This document shows, piece by piece, positions 36,101 through 43,974 of a DNA stretch of 64,000 nucleotides. The DNA is from Calothrix sp. PCC 7507 (lineage in GTDB: Bacteria; Cyanobacteriota; Cyanobacteriia; Cyanobacteriales; Nostocaceae). The notes beneath the pieces were generated by a model that did no database searches, was not told the origin of the DNA, and worked only from the letters and a program-made list of their open reading frames with translations. Position numbers and translations under genes: made by a program. Positions within the stretch are counted from its first letter, which is position 1; each line of letters opens with the position of its first letter. The stretch covers positions 3,904,001 through 3,968,000 of the forward strand of contig NC_019682.1 of the NCBI RefSeq assembly GCF_000316575.1. Direction: 5' to 3'.

Positions 36101-38532
36101 AAGCTATTAAACCAGAAGTACTTTTAGTCTTGGGAGCTTTTATCCTGCATCGCAAATCTCACATCAAAGATATCCTCCCTCTGTTGCAAGAAAGTTATGT
36201 AATTGGTTTAGAAGTTGGCAGCACAAAGTTTGCAGGATATCATGCCCGTACCTTTTGTAATGCTTCTTTTTGGTGTAATCAACCTCTTGCTACCTTAGAA
36301 CAGAATGCTCGTGCTTACTACAATGGGTTGATGCAACTCAATCAAGTGGGACTAGCTAATCACTGTCGGCTTTCTTGGCAGTCTGCACTAAATTTGCTTG
36401 GTTATGGGGAACATCCTTGTATTTTGTCTGGGGAAGTTGTACAAGAAACGGAAGTTCTGCCACAGATCATGTCTGATAATGATTTGAGTGAGTTGTATGT
36501 GTTCCATTCATATAAACTCATACTCTGCTTTTTGTTTGGAGAAACTGAACAAGCGCAAAATCATGCTGTTGAGTGCAGAAACCATTTAATTGCTGCTCAG
36601 GGACTAGTATATGAGCCGGCATTTTATTTCTACGATTCTTTGATTGCTTTAGCCAGTTTGAATTTGCAATTACAACATCCATCAGAGGTATTGCAACGGG
36701 TAGAGGAAAATCAAACTCAGCTAAAAAACTGGGCGCACTACGCACCGATGAATCACCAACATAAGTTTGATTTAGTAGAAGCAGAAAAATGTCGAGTGTC
36801 AGGACAAAAAATCGCCGCCAGTGACCTCTACGACAAGGCAATATGTGGAGCTAAAATCAACGATTACGTACAAGAAGAAGCCCTTGCTAACGAACTAGCG
36901 GCAAAATTCTATCTTGATTGGGGCAAACAACGCATTGCTCAGGAGTATATGATTGAAGCCTACTATGCTTATGCTCGTTGGGGAGCAAAAGCCAAAGTAG
37001 CCGACTTAGAAACTTGCTATCCCCAATTACTGGCTCTCATATTACAGCAAACCCATTCTCCTCTCTCCACTGACGAAACCATCCTTACTTTAAGGAGTGT
37101 CTCATCCACCAGTTCCCTCAGTTCTAAGAGCAGTGTCTCCGATACCCTAGATTTAACGGCTATCCTCAAAGCTTCTCAAACTCTCTCCGGTGAAATTGAA
37201 CTCGAAAAACTTCTCTCATCATTGCTGAGAATCGTCATCGAAAATTCGGGGGCGGATAAATGCGTTTTAATGCTGTTGCGAGATGGAAATTTGCTCATTA
37301 AAGGGTCGATTACTGAAGGGATGCAGCCAGTCGTTTTGCAGCGCATTCCTTTTGAAGATAGCCAAGACATTCCCCACAAGCTGATTTACAAAGTCAAGCA
37401 CAACCAACAGACTGCTATTTTAGTGGATGCAATAGCAGATCCCATCTTAGGAAACGACCCGTATATTGTTCGTCAGCAGCCTAAAAGTATCTTGTGCAGC
37501 CCAATTTTACATCAAGGCAAGTTGATGGGTATTTTATATCTAGAAAATAGTTTAACCACAGGGGCATTCACAAGCGATCGCATTGAAATACTCAATCTCA
37601 TTTGCGCTCAAGCTGCTATTTCTCTAGAAAATGCCCGACTTTATGAATCTTCCCAGGAATATGCCCAAAAGTTAGAGCAAGCACTCACTGATTTGCAACA
37701 TGCCCAATTGCATATAGTCCAAAGTGAAAAAATGTCTGCGTTGGGTAATTTAGTTGCAGGTGTCGCCCATGAAATGAATAATCCATTAGGCTTTATTTCT
37801 GCTACGCTTCAACAAACTAAACCCAATTTTGCCGATATCACAGAACATTTGAAACTCTATCAAGAAAACTTAGAAAATCCTAGTAATGAAATTCAAGACC
37901 ATGCGGAGGAAATTGACTTAGATTTTTTGTTAGAGGACTTACCTAAAACAATCGATGCAATGGTCATGGCGTGCGACAGGTTGAAAAATATCAGCACTAG
38001 CTTGCGGACATTTTCGCGCGCTGACAAAGACTACAAAGTACAATTTAATCTCCATGAAGGCATTGATAGCACAATTTTAATTCTCAAACATCGCCTGAAA
38101 GCAAATCAACAACACCCAGCCATTGAAGTTATGACTAATTATGGTGATTTACCTTTAGTCCATTGTTTTCCTGGACAATTGAATCAGGTATTTATGAATA
38201 TTATTGCTAATGCTATTGATGCGCTAGAAGAGAAAAATATTGGGAAGAGTTTTGCAGAGATTCAAACTCATCCTAACCGCATCACAATTACAACATCAAT
38301 CGTAGATAATATATATGTGAAAATATCAATTGCTGATAACGGCAAAGGGATGAGTGAAGAAGTCCAAGAAAAAATATTTGAGCATTTATTTACTACTAAA
38401 TCAGTAGGTAAAGGTACAGGTTTAGGATTAGCGATCGCCCGTCAAATTGTCGAAGAAAAACACGGCGGTAAAATCTCAGTTAATTCTGTTCTGGGCGAGG
38501 GGACAGAGTTTATAATTTCTCTTCCCATATAG
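33124..38532 (+). CDS. hybrid Ser/Thr kinase - AAA ATPase - GAF - histidine kinase
   Basis: 1802 residues in one frame. Domain order: Ser/Thr kinase (about 8-275; VVKLLKNP with the ATP Lys, HKDIKPSN at 132-139, IDFS, then [27 protein letters not shown]). Next is an AAA/NACHT-like ATPase with P-loop GFSGIGKT (334-341) and FLDDLQWAD, then a long helical region of about 700 residues. A GAF domain follows (about 1360-1510; [10 protein letters not shown]...). The histidine kinase has [15 protein letters not shown] (His near 1549), [24 protein letters not shown] and [15 protein letters not shown]. This matches the hstK-type signalling proteins of Nostoc and Anabaena. The kinase signature and histidine-kinase motifs are intact. 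Flanked by inverted transposase remnants. Confidence 0.93.
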   Translation: [1802 protein letters not shown]

Positions 38533-38889
38533 AGAGATTGTTCGTAAAGGCGCACAACAGTGCGCTTTTGAACAAAAATGGCAGTATAGGACTCATATTT
38601 GATTTCTGAAATACATGTAGGGGAGCCACCCTCGTGCGCGGGTTTCCCGCGTTGAGAGGAGTGGCGTTGGGCATTGCCCACCCTACACTTAAGATTAAAG
38701 TGTACGGAATTTTTTCAATAATCAAACCGGATTCCTATAGAAGTATAGGTGAGGATATTTAAAAAGCGCGAATCCCAGAAAGAATCATACTTTTACTTTC
38801 TGCCTCCCAATACTTTTCGGTTAAGCCCAAAAAACAATTGCTAACATGTTAAGATGCAAGCCTTTTTGGGAAGTTTGGCGAGCGCCCCC

Positions 38890-38981
38890 TTTTTTTCATC
38901 ACCTCTAGCAGCAGAACAACTTCATCGATTCGTTCTGAGATTATTTGTTGGGGTATGTGTGCCATGTTTCACTCTTACCAC
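38890..38981 (-). mobile_element. remnant of an IS1634-like (DUF4277) transposase, inverted right copy
   Basis: On the minus strand from an ATG at 38966 the frame gives MAHIPQQIISERIDEVVLLL, EVMKK and then unrelated sequence. It is nearly identical to 32670-32757 but in opposite orientation and with the missing G present, so this copy keeps the original frame. Only the 5' tip of the element survives. Directly to its right lies a family B repeat. Confidence 0.75.
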
Positions 38982-38988
38982 CTAAAGT

Positions 38989-39107
38989 TATACCGTTTCT
39001 TTGTGAAGCTGCATATAATTCACCCCCCGGCTATCGCCGTCCCCCCTTACCAAGGGGGGACTACAGGGGGGTATTATTATGTGCATCTTCATACAAAATA
39101 GGTATTA
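38989..39107. repeat. MITE-like element (family B, copy 1)
   Basis: About 119 bp, from TTATACCGTTTCTTTGTGAA to ATACAAAATAGGTATTA, with imperfect terminal inverted repeats of about 34 bp (TTATACCGTTT... against TAATACCTATTTT...). The centre is a strong hairpin with TCCCCCCTTACCAAGGGGGG and a further GGGGGG run. Another near-identical copy is at 49384-49503. The open plus-strand frame across it is not a gene. Confidence 0.85.
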
Positions 39108-39501
39108 CTTCACAACAAGTTTTTTGGTGGGACAAAGCTTGGCGATCGCCTGTTTTCGGAAAGCTTGCTGTTTCACATATCCCCTATTTCATCAAATTCA
39201 TTCTCGATTACGCGAAGGTGTGTAATTTGTTAGTTGTTTGTTTTTATAGTGGTTCTCGTCCGGATGCAATACCATCGAGACAATCAAGGACGGGGTTGGC
39301 GATTTGAAGCTGTAACTCACTAATCTGAAAACTGCTATATGTACATGTTTTTCAAAAATCGAATAGGAGTTCCATAGACTTTTGGCAAAAGCGCAATTGA
39401 GACTAAAAATGCAGATAAATGTCAATGGTTATCTGTGTTTATTTACGTTTATCTGTGGTTAAATTAAAAAAATATCGATTTATACAACAGGTGTAATCTG
39501 A
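39108..39501. other. intergenic region, no supported gene
   Basis: AT-rich sequence without a coding frame that looks protein-like. It contains a HIP1 site (GGCGATCGCC at 39142) and short repeated words (TATCTGTG, TTATCTG) typical of the genome. No promoter or RNA was identified. Confidence 0.5.
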
Positions 39502-39719
39502 GAGGTTGTTTGAACAGTCTAAACCAATACCAGCCCTAGCGACTAGAAGTAGTACGCCAGTTGCTACAACTTTGGGAACCAAAGCAACGCACTGGCTTGG
39601 CTACACAGACAAAACCCGCCTGCGCGGGTTAAAAATCTGACTTTTTCATTAGTCCACGGAGGTGGACTAAGCCTGTGTAGTAGCGAATTATATTCGCCCA
39701 AAACTTTTCAAACAGCCTC
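39502..39719. repeat. structured repeat with nested hairpins (family D, copy 1)
   Basis: Terminal inverted repeats GAGGTTGTTTGAACAG and (reversed) GAGGCTGTTTGAAAAG enclose about 190 bp. Inside, an outer stem GGCTACACAGAC/GCCTGTGTAGTAGC embraces two hairpins, AACCCGCCTGCGCGGGTT and AGTCCACGGAGGTGGACT, giving a cloverleaf-like shape. The right end CGCCCAAAACTTTTC is shared with the element at 59735-59947 between cmpA and cmpB. Confidence 0.75.
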
Positions 39720-39774
39720 TTAGCTTTTTGCCCTGAGATTTTCAGCAACCTATTTTTTGAAACAACATTTTTTT

Positions 39775-41130
39775 ATGCCTTGTTCTGCTACCCTAACCCA
39801 ACTGGTTGAAGTTCTTTTAGCCAAGCCTACAAACCTATCTGAGGTTGCTTTAGCAAAAATCAGCAGTGGTTTACAAACCGATAGCCGCATTATCAAGCCG
39901 GGTGAGGTGTTTGTGGCTTTACGGGGTGAAAATTTTGATGGGCATGAATTTGTAGCGAGAGCGATCGCTCAGGGTGCATTAGCAGCAATTGTTGATTGTG
40001 CTTACGAAAACCCTGGATTGCCGACGTTGCAAGTCAACAACACCCTAGAAGCATATCAGAAAATTGGTAGATGGTGGCGCGATCGCTTTCATATTCCAGT
40101 AATTGGTGTGACGGGTTCTGTAGGTAAAACCACAACGAAGGAATTAATTGCTGCAGTTTTGGCAACCAAGGGCAGAGTTCATAAGACTTATGGGAATTAC
40201 AATAACGAAATTGGTGTTCCGAAAACCCTCCTAGAACTCGATACAGAACATGACTATGCAGTAATTGAAATGGCGATGCGGGGTAGGGGACAAATTGCTG
40301 AACTGACGCAAATAACCCAGCCGACAATTGGCTTGATTACTAATGTCGGGACAGCGCATATTGAGTTACTCGGTTCCGAAGAAGCGATCGCTGAGGCAAA
40401 ATGTGAGTTATTAGCCGAAATGCCCAAAGATAGTATCGCTATTCTCAACCATGACAATCCCCTACTCATGTCTACAGCGATGAAAGTTTGGGCAGGGGAA
40501 GTTATCACCTATGGCTTATCTGGCGGCGATATCCAAGGGCGACTAGTTGATAACGAAACTGTCGAAGTAGCGGGAATTAGGCTACCCCTTCCTCTTCCTG
40601 GGCGTCATAATGCAGTTAATTTCTTGGCAACTTTAGCAGTAGCCAGAGTAGTCGGAATTGATTGGTCATCCCTACAAGCTGGGGTGACGGTAAATATGCC
40701 CACAGGCCGATCGCAGCGGTTTGTATTATCTAATGATGTGGTAATTTTAGATGAGACTTATAATGCTGCACCAGAGGCGATGTTAGCAGCATTGCAGTTG
40801 TTGGCAGACACCCCCGGAAAGCGTAAGATTGCCGTTTTGGGTGCAATGAAGGAATTAGGAGAGCGATCGCCGCAGTTGCATCAGCGAGTCGGAGAAACAG
40901 TCCGCAATTTGCAATTAGACGGCTTGTTGATTTTAGTAGATGGACAGGATGCAGAAGCGATCGCTAAAAGTGCCGAAGGTATCCCCTCTGAGTGTTTTGC
41001 AACTCATGCAGAGTTAGTCACCAGATTAAAAACATTTGTGCAAGCAGGCGATCGCTTACTTTTCAAAGCCGCCCATTCAGTGGGACTCGATCGCGTTGTC
41101 AATCAGTTTCGGGCCGAATTTTCTGGCTAA
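39775..41130 (+). CDS. murF: UDP-N-acetylmuramoyl-tripeptide--D-alanyl-D-alanine ligase MurF
   Basis: 451 residues from the ATG at 39775; six codons upstream to a TTG are also open. MurF adds D-Ala-D-Ala to UDP-MurNAc-tripeptide in the cytosol, the last soluble step of peptidoglycan precursor synthesis. Visible are LQTDSRIIKPGEVFVALRGENFDGHEFVA, the P-loop GVTGSVGKTTTKELI, KTYGNYNNEIGVP, AVIEMAMRGRGQIAEL, PGRHNAVNFLATLA and ILDETYNAAPEAMLAAL. All family motifs look intact. Genes on both sides are unrelated and separated by repeats. Confidence 0.95.
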   Translation: MPCSATLTQLVEVLLAKPTNLSEVALAKISSGLQTDSRIIKPGEVFVALRGENFDGHEFVARAIAQGALAAIVDCAYENPGLPTLQVNNTLEAYQKIGRWWRDRFHIPVIGVTGSVGKTTTKELIAAVLATKGRVHKTYGNYNNEIGVPKTLLELDTEHDYAVIEMAMRGRGQIAELTQITQPTIGLITNVGTAHIELLGSEEAIAEAKCELLAEMPKDSIAILNHDNPLLMSTAMKVWAGEVITYGLSGGDIQGRLVDNETVEVAGIRLPLPLPGRHNAVNFLATLAVARVVGIDWSSLQAGVTVNMPTGRSQRFVLSNDVVILDETYNAAPEAMLAALQLLADTPGKRKIAVLGAMKELGERSPQLHQRVGETVRNLQLDGLLILVDGQDAEAIAKSAEGIPSECFATHAELVTRLKTFVQAGDRLLFKAAHSVGLDRVVNQFRAEFSG

Positions 41131-41718
41131 ATACCAACTCGCAAACCTATTGGAATTACATATAAACAAAAAAAGTCCGCTTTCGCGGACGGTGGACATT
41201 GGATAAGGTTAAGTTGTCACCAAGAGCGCCTACAAGTTGTTAGATGCTGTGTTTATTGTTAAAGAATCAACCAGAAATATCAAGTCTTTAAGAACAACTG
41301 TATAGACATAAATACAGAATTTAAGTCTTTTTATTTCCTCATCAACATTCGGTTTTTATATAGTCTAAAAACCCATAGATCGTAGGGGCGGGGTTTCCCC
41401 ACCCTCGATTGTGTGTCACTGAGCGCAGCCGAAGTTTTGCATTCGACCGAGAACCGCTGTAAAAGCAGAAAAATTATAGAATTTTATTTTAACCTCGGAC
41501 ATGCTAGGTTATACCAATTCAAATAATGTTTGCGACAGATGGAAAACTGAAACACTTATCCAATGGATGTTTCACAATCCAAAATCCAAAATCTAAAATC
41601 CAAAATGGTATTAGCTGTCTCCAGGGAATCAGTAAGTTTTATTAATTTATTTAGACATAATTAAGAAATTTCTGTCTGGAAGTTTTTCAACTTACAAAGA
41701 TTTTGAGATGGAAACTCT
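41131..41718. other. intergenic region with hairpins
   Basis: No supported gene. The palindrome GTCCGCTTTCGCGGAC (41175-41190), following an A run, is 45 bp after murF and could help end its transcript, though the A run precedes rather than follows the stem. At 41389-41405 is the dispersed TAGGGGCGGGGTTTCCCC motif, also found near 49554 and 51041. Short CCAAAATC/CTAAAATC repeats lie at 41579-41606. Confidence 0.5.
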
Positions 41719-41740
41719 AAGAGCGGTCTAGACCGCTCTT
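41719..41740 (-). terminator. perfect palindrome after the minus-strand membrane gene
   Basis: AAGAGCGGTCT/AGACCGCTCTT is a perfect 22-bp palindrome starting five bases past the stop of the membrane-protein gene at 41746. Likely its terminator, though without a long T run. Confidence 0.6.
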
Positions 41741-41745
41741 AAATA

Positions 41746-42081
41746 TCAGGTATTCTTGGAAAGACTCAGAGTGTGAGTGTAACGTCTTTGCCACCAAATT
41801 GCTGTCAAATTAGCCAGCCAACAGGTAATTGCTAGTGATAGCAGGATGTAGGTAGGTGCCATCACCACACCAATCATAAACCAGGTATATACGTGCATTA
41901 CCATCACAAAAGCAAAAGTACTGGCAATCCCTGCAGCCTGCCAAATTTGACGCGCTGGGCGCTGTTTTGCAGTCAAAATGATTGTTAACAATGTGGTGAG
42001 TAAATTTGCTGGCACAAGGAATGCACAAATACCCACGCAGTTGGCGCGGGAGAACTCAGTTAAGGTGTTGAAATCGAGCAT
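41746..42081 (-). CDS. small integral membrane protein
   Basis: 111 residues from the ATG at 42081. Three hydrophobic segments (about 12-36, 50-70, 73-95) and a basic C-terminal part (WWQRRYTHTL). Cys residues in SRANCVGICAFLVPANLL lie in the first helix. No recognised family. It is transcribed convergent with murF. Confidence 0.6.
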   Translation of the reverse strand: MLDFNTLTEFSRANCVGICAFLVPANLLTTLLTIILTAKQRPARQIWQAAGIASTFAFVMVMHVYTWFMIGVVMAPTYILLSLAITCWLANLTAIWWQRRYTHTLSLSKNT

Positions 42082-42260
42082 CAATGTGTTGGGATAATGT
42101 TCGCCTATTATATCAAAGTTAATATATTTTCAAATAACAGAAACAACCTTAGCATACACAATGAGTGAAAAAAAATAAATATGTAACATAATTTAAAGTG
42201 ATTAACTAAACTTTAAAACTGCTAATTGTATGAAAGTGGGCATTGCCCACCCTAGCTGAA

Positions 42261-42662
42261 TTAGCCCATTAAAATTACTGTATCAATTACATGAATTACG
42301 CCATTATCAGCTTCGATATCAGCGGCTAAAACTGTGGCATTTTTGACTTCAAAACCATCAGAGCAATCAATTTTAATGGGTGAACCTTCAACAGAAACTA
42401 CAGTACCCAGTTTTGCTAAATCCTCTTGTAGCAATCTTCCTGGCACAACATGATATTTTAAAATCCTCGTTAACTGAGGAATATTCTGTACTAGAGTTTG
42501 GATGGTTCCTGGAGGTAACTTAGCAAAAGCATCATCATTTGGCGCAAAGACAGTAAACGGCCCAGGACTTTTTAATGTTTCTACTAAACCAGCAGCTTGC
42601 ACAGCTATCACTAGAGTTTTAAAAGCGTCAGCAGAAGCTGCAATATCAACAATATCAGCCAT
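42261..42662 (-). CDS. fasciclin-domain protein
   Basis: 133 residues from the ATG at 42662, chosen because GAGGTG lies eight bases upstream; a GTG three codons earlier is less likely. The single FAS1 domain is complete: [37 protein letters not shown], then [12 protein letters not shown] and [16 protein letters not shown]. No signal peptide is present, so unlike most fasciclins it may be cytosolic, a form common in cyanobacteria. Role unknown, perhaps adhesion or stress. Confidence 0.9.
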   Translation of the reverse strand: MADIVDIAASADAFKTLVIAVQAAGLVETLKSPGPFTVFAPNDDAFAKLPPGTIQTLVQNIPQLTRILKYHVVPGRLLQEDLAKLGTVVSVEGSPIKIDCSDGFEVKNATVLAADIEADNGVIHVIDTVILMG

Positions 42663-42782
42663 ATACTTCACCTCATATCTGTCTAAAATTTTAAAGTATA
42701 GTAAAGCAGTTTTAATTTTTATTAAACAAAATCAAATTGGATAGCCTTATGATAATCATAGAAAAATTCCTTTGTAGAGCAA

Positions 42783-43745
42783 ATGTCCGAGCGTAGATAC
42801 GCCATTATCGGAACTGGTGCATTAGGCGGATTTTATGGTGCCAGACTGCAAAAAGCTGGTTTAGATGTCCACTTTTTGCTCAACAGTGATTACGAACATG
42901 TCAAAAAGTCTGGTTTAATCGTCGAGTCAAAAGACGGTGATTTCAGCCTTCCCCAAGTGAATGCTTACCGTGATGTCGCCCAGATGCCACAATGTGATGT
43001 GGTAGTAGTTGCACTGAAAACAACACAAAATCATTTACTACCGCAGATGTTACCGCCTGTTGTGAAGGATCATGGGGCGGTGTTGGTATTGCAAAATGGA
43101 CTGAGTGTAGAAGCGGAAGTCGCTCAAATTGTCAACAACGTTAGTGTGATTGGTGGGTTGTGCTTTTTGTGTGCCAATAAAGTAGGGCCAGGACATATCC
43201 GCCATCTCGACTATGGACGAATTATCTTAGGTGAATATATTCCTGACTATGCTCTTGCTGGCATTACAGACAGAATGCAGCAAATTGCCCATGATTTTGA
43301 AAGTGCTGGTATTTCAATGGAATCAGCAGAAGATTTACTGTTAGCGCGATGGAAAAAACTGGTATGGAATATCCCTTACAATGGGTTGTCTGTGATTCTC
43401 AACGCTCAGACAGATGAATTAATGGCGAATTTTCATACTCGCCAGTTAGTTGAGCAGTTGATGTCTGAAGTGGCGGCGGGGGCTAAAAGTTGCGATCGCA
43501 TTATTCCAGATAGCTTCATCCAAAAAATGCTCGATTACACCGACAAGATGAAGCCTTACCGCACCAGCATGAAAATTGATTATGACGAACACCGTCCTTT
43601 AGAGGTAGAAGCCATTTTTGGCAACCCATTACGGAAAGCCCAAGCGTTAGGTGTGAATTTACCGCGAATTAGCTGTTTGTACCAGCAGCTAAAGTTTTTG
43701 GATACTAGGACTCCCAAGCTTCTTAGCGACAAGACTCAACAATGA
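42783..43745 (+). CDS. 2-dehydropantoate 2-reductase family (ApbA/PanE-like)
   Basis: 320 residues. The N-terminal Rossmann fold begins YAIIGTGALGGFYGARLQKAG; the central block DVVVVALKTTQNH and VLVLQNGL is typical. The later KLVWNIPYNGLSVILNAQTDELM and the KPYRTSMKIDYDEHRPLEVEAIFGNPL motif fit the ketopantoate reductase fold. The family reduces 2-dehydropantoate with NADPH in CoA synthesis, but many members act on other oxo-acids and bacteria often have several. Substrate is therefore uncertain. The 3' end overlaps the end of a decayed gene on the other strand. Confidence 0.87.
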   Translation: MSERRYAIIGTGALGGFYGARLQKAGLDVHFLLNSDYEHVKKSGLIVESKDGDFSLPQVNAYRDVAQMPQCDVVVVALKTTQNHLLPQMLPPVVKDHGAVLVLQNGLSVEAEVAQIVNNVSVIGGLCFLCANKVGPGHIRHLDYGRIILGEYIPDYALAGITDRMQQIAHDFESAGISMESAEDLLLARWKKLVWNIPYNGLSVILNAQTDELMANFHTRQLVEQLMSEVAAGAKSCDRIIPDSFIQKMLDYTDKMKPYRTSMKIDYDEHRPLEVEAIFGNPLRKAQALGVNLPRISCLYQQLKFLDTRTPKLLSDKTQQ

Positions 43746-43974
43746 TGGCTGTTGTCATTAGACACAGCAGAATAATTCCTCAAGGAACAAACAAATTTTG
43801 CAGTCAATACATCAGCATGGGGATAATCTGTAAAATTCCCAAACCACTTGATAGGGCATAAGCGATCGCAAAACCAAAAAGTACCCATAAGAAATATTTC
43901 AGGGATTTGGCTCACCACCTTGCTAATGTTAATTAAAGTGAAACAGGAAGTCTTTGAGTATCAGGAGCAGCCAT
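43723..43974 (-). pseudogene. decayed small membrane-protein gene, four in-frame stops
   Basis: An 84-codon minus-strand frame starts at an ATG that shares the bases CATG with the start of the opposite TrkA-like gene. It reads MAAPDTQRLPVSL, TAA, LTLARW, TGA, AKSLKYFLWVLFGFAIAYAL and onward through SSGLGILQIIPMLMY, TGA, LQNLFVP, TGA, GIILLCLMTTAIIVESCR, stop. Two hydrophobic helices and an amphipathic N-terminus are obvious, and three of the four stops are TGA. TGG-to-TGA changes at Trp positions would fit. It overlaps the 3' end of the PanE-like gene by 23 bases. Family not recognised; the case for a pseudogene is inference. Confidence 0.55.

Noticed and set aside
38945-39307. 120-codon plus-strand frame
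   Set aside because: It runs across a family B repeat and part of the transposase remnant; the protein has no plausible fold. The same holds for the frame at 49299-49514.
43723-43974. Recoding of TGA as Trp or Sec
   Set aside because: No other gene in the window needs TGA readthrough, many genes end in TGA, and a TAA is also in frame; decay is simpler.
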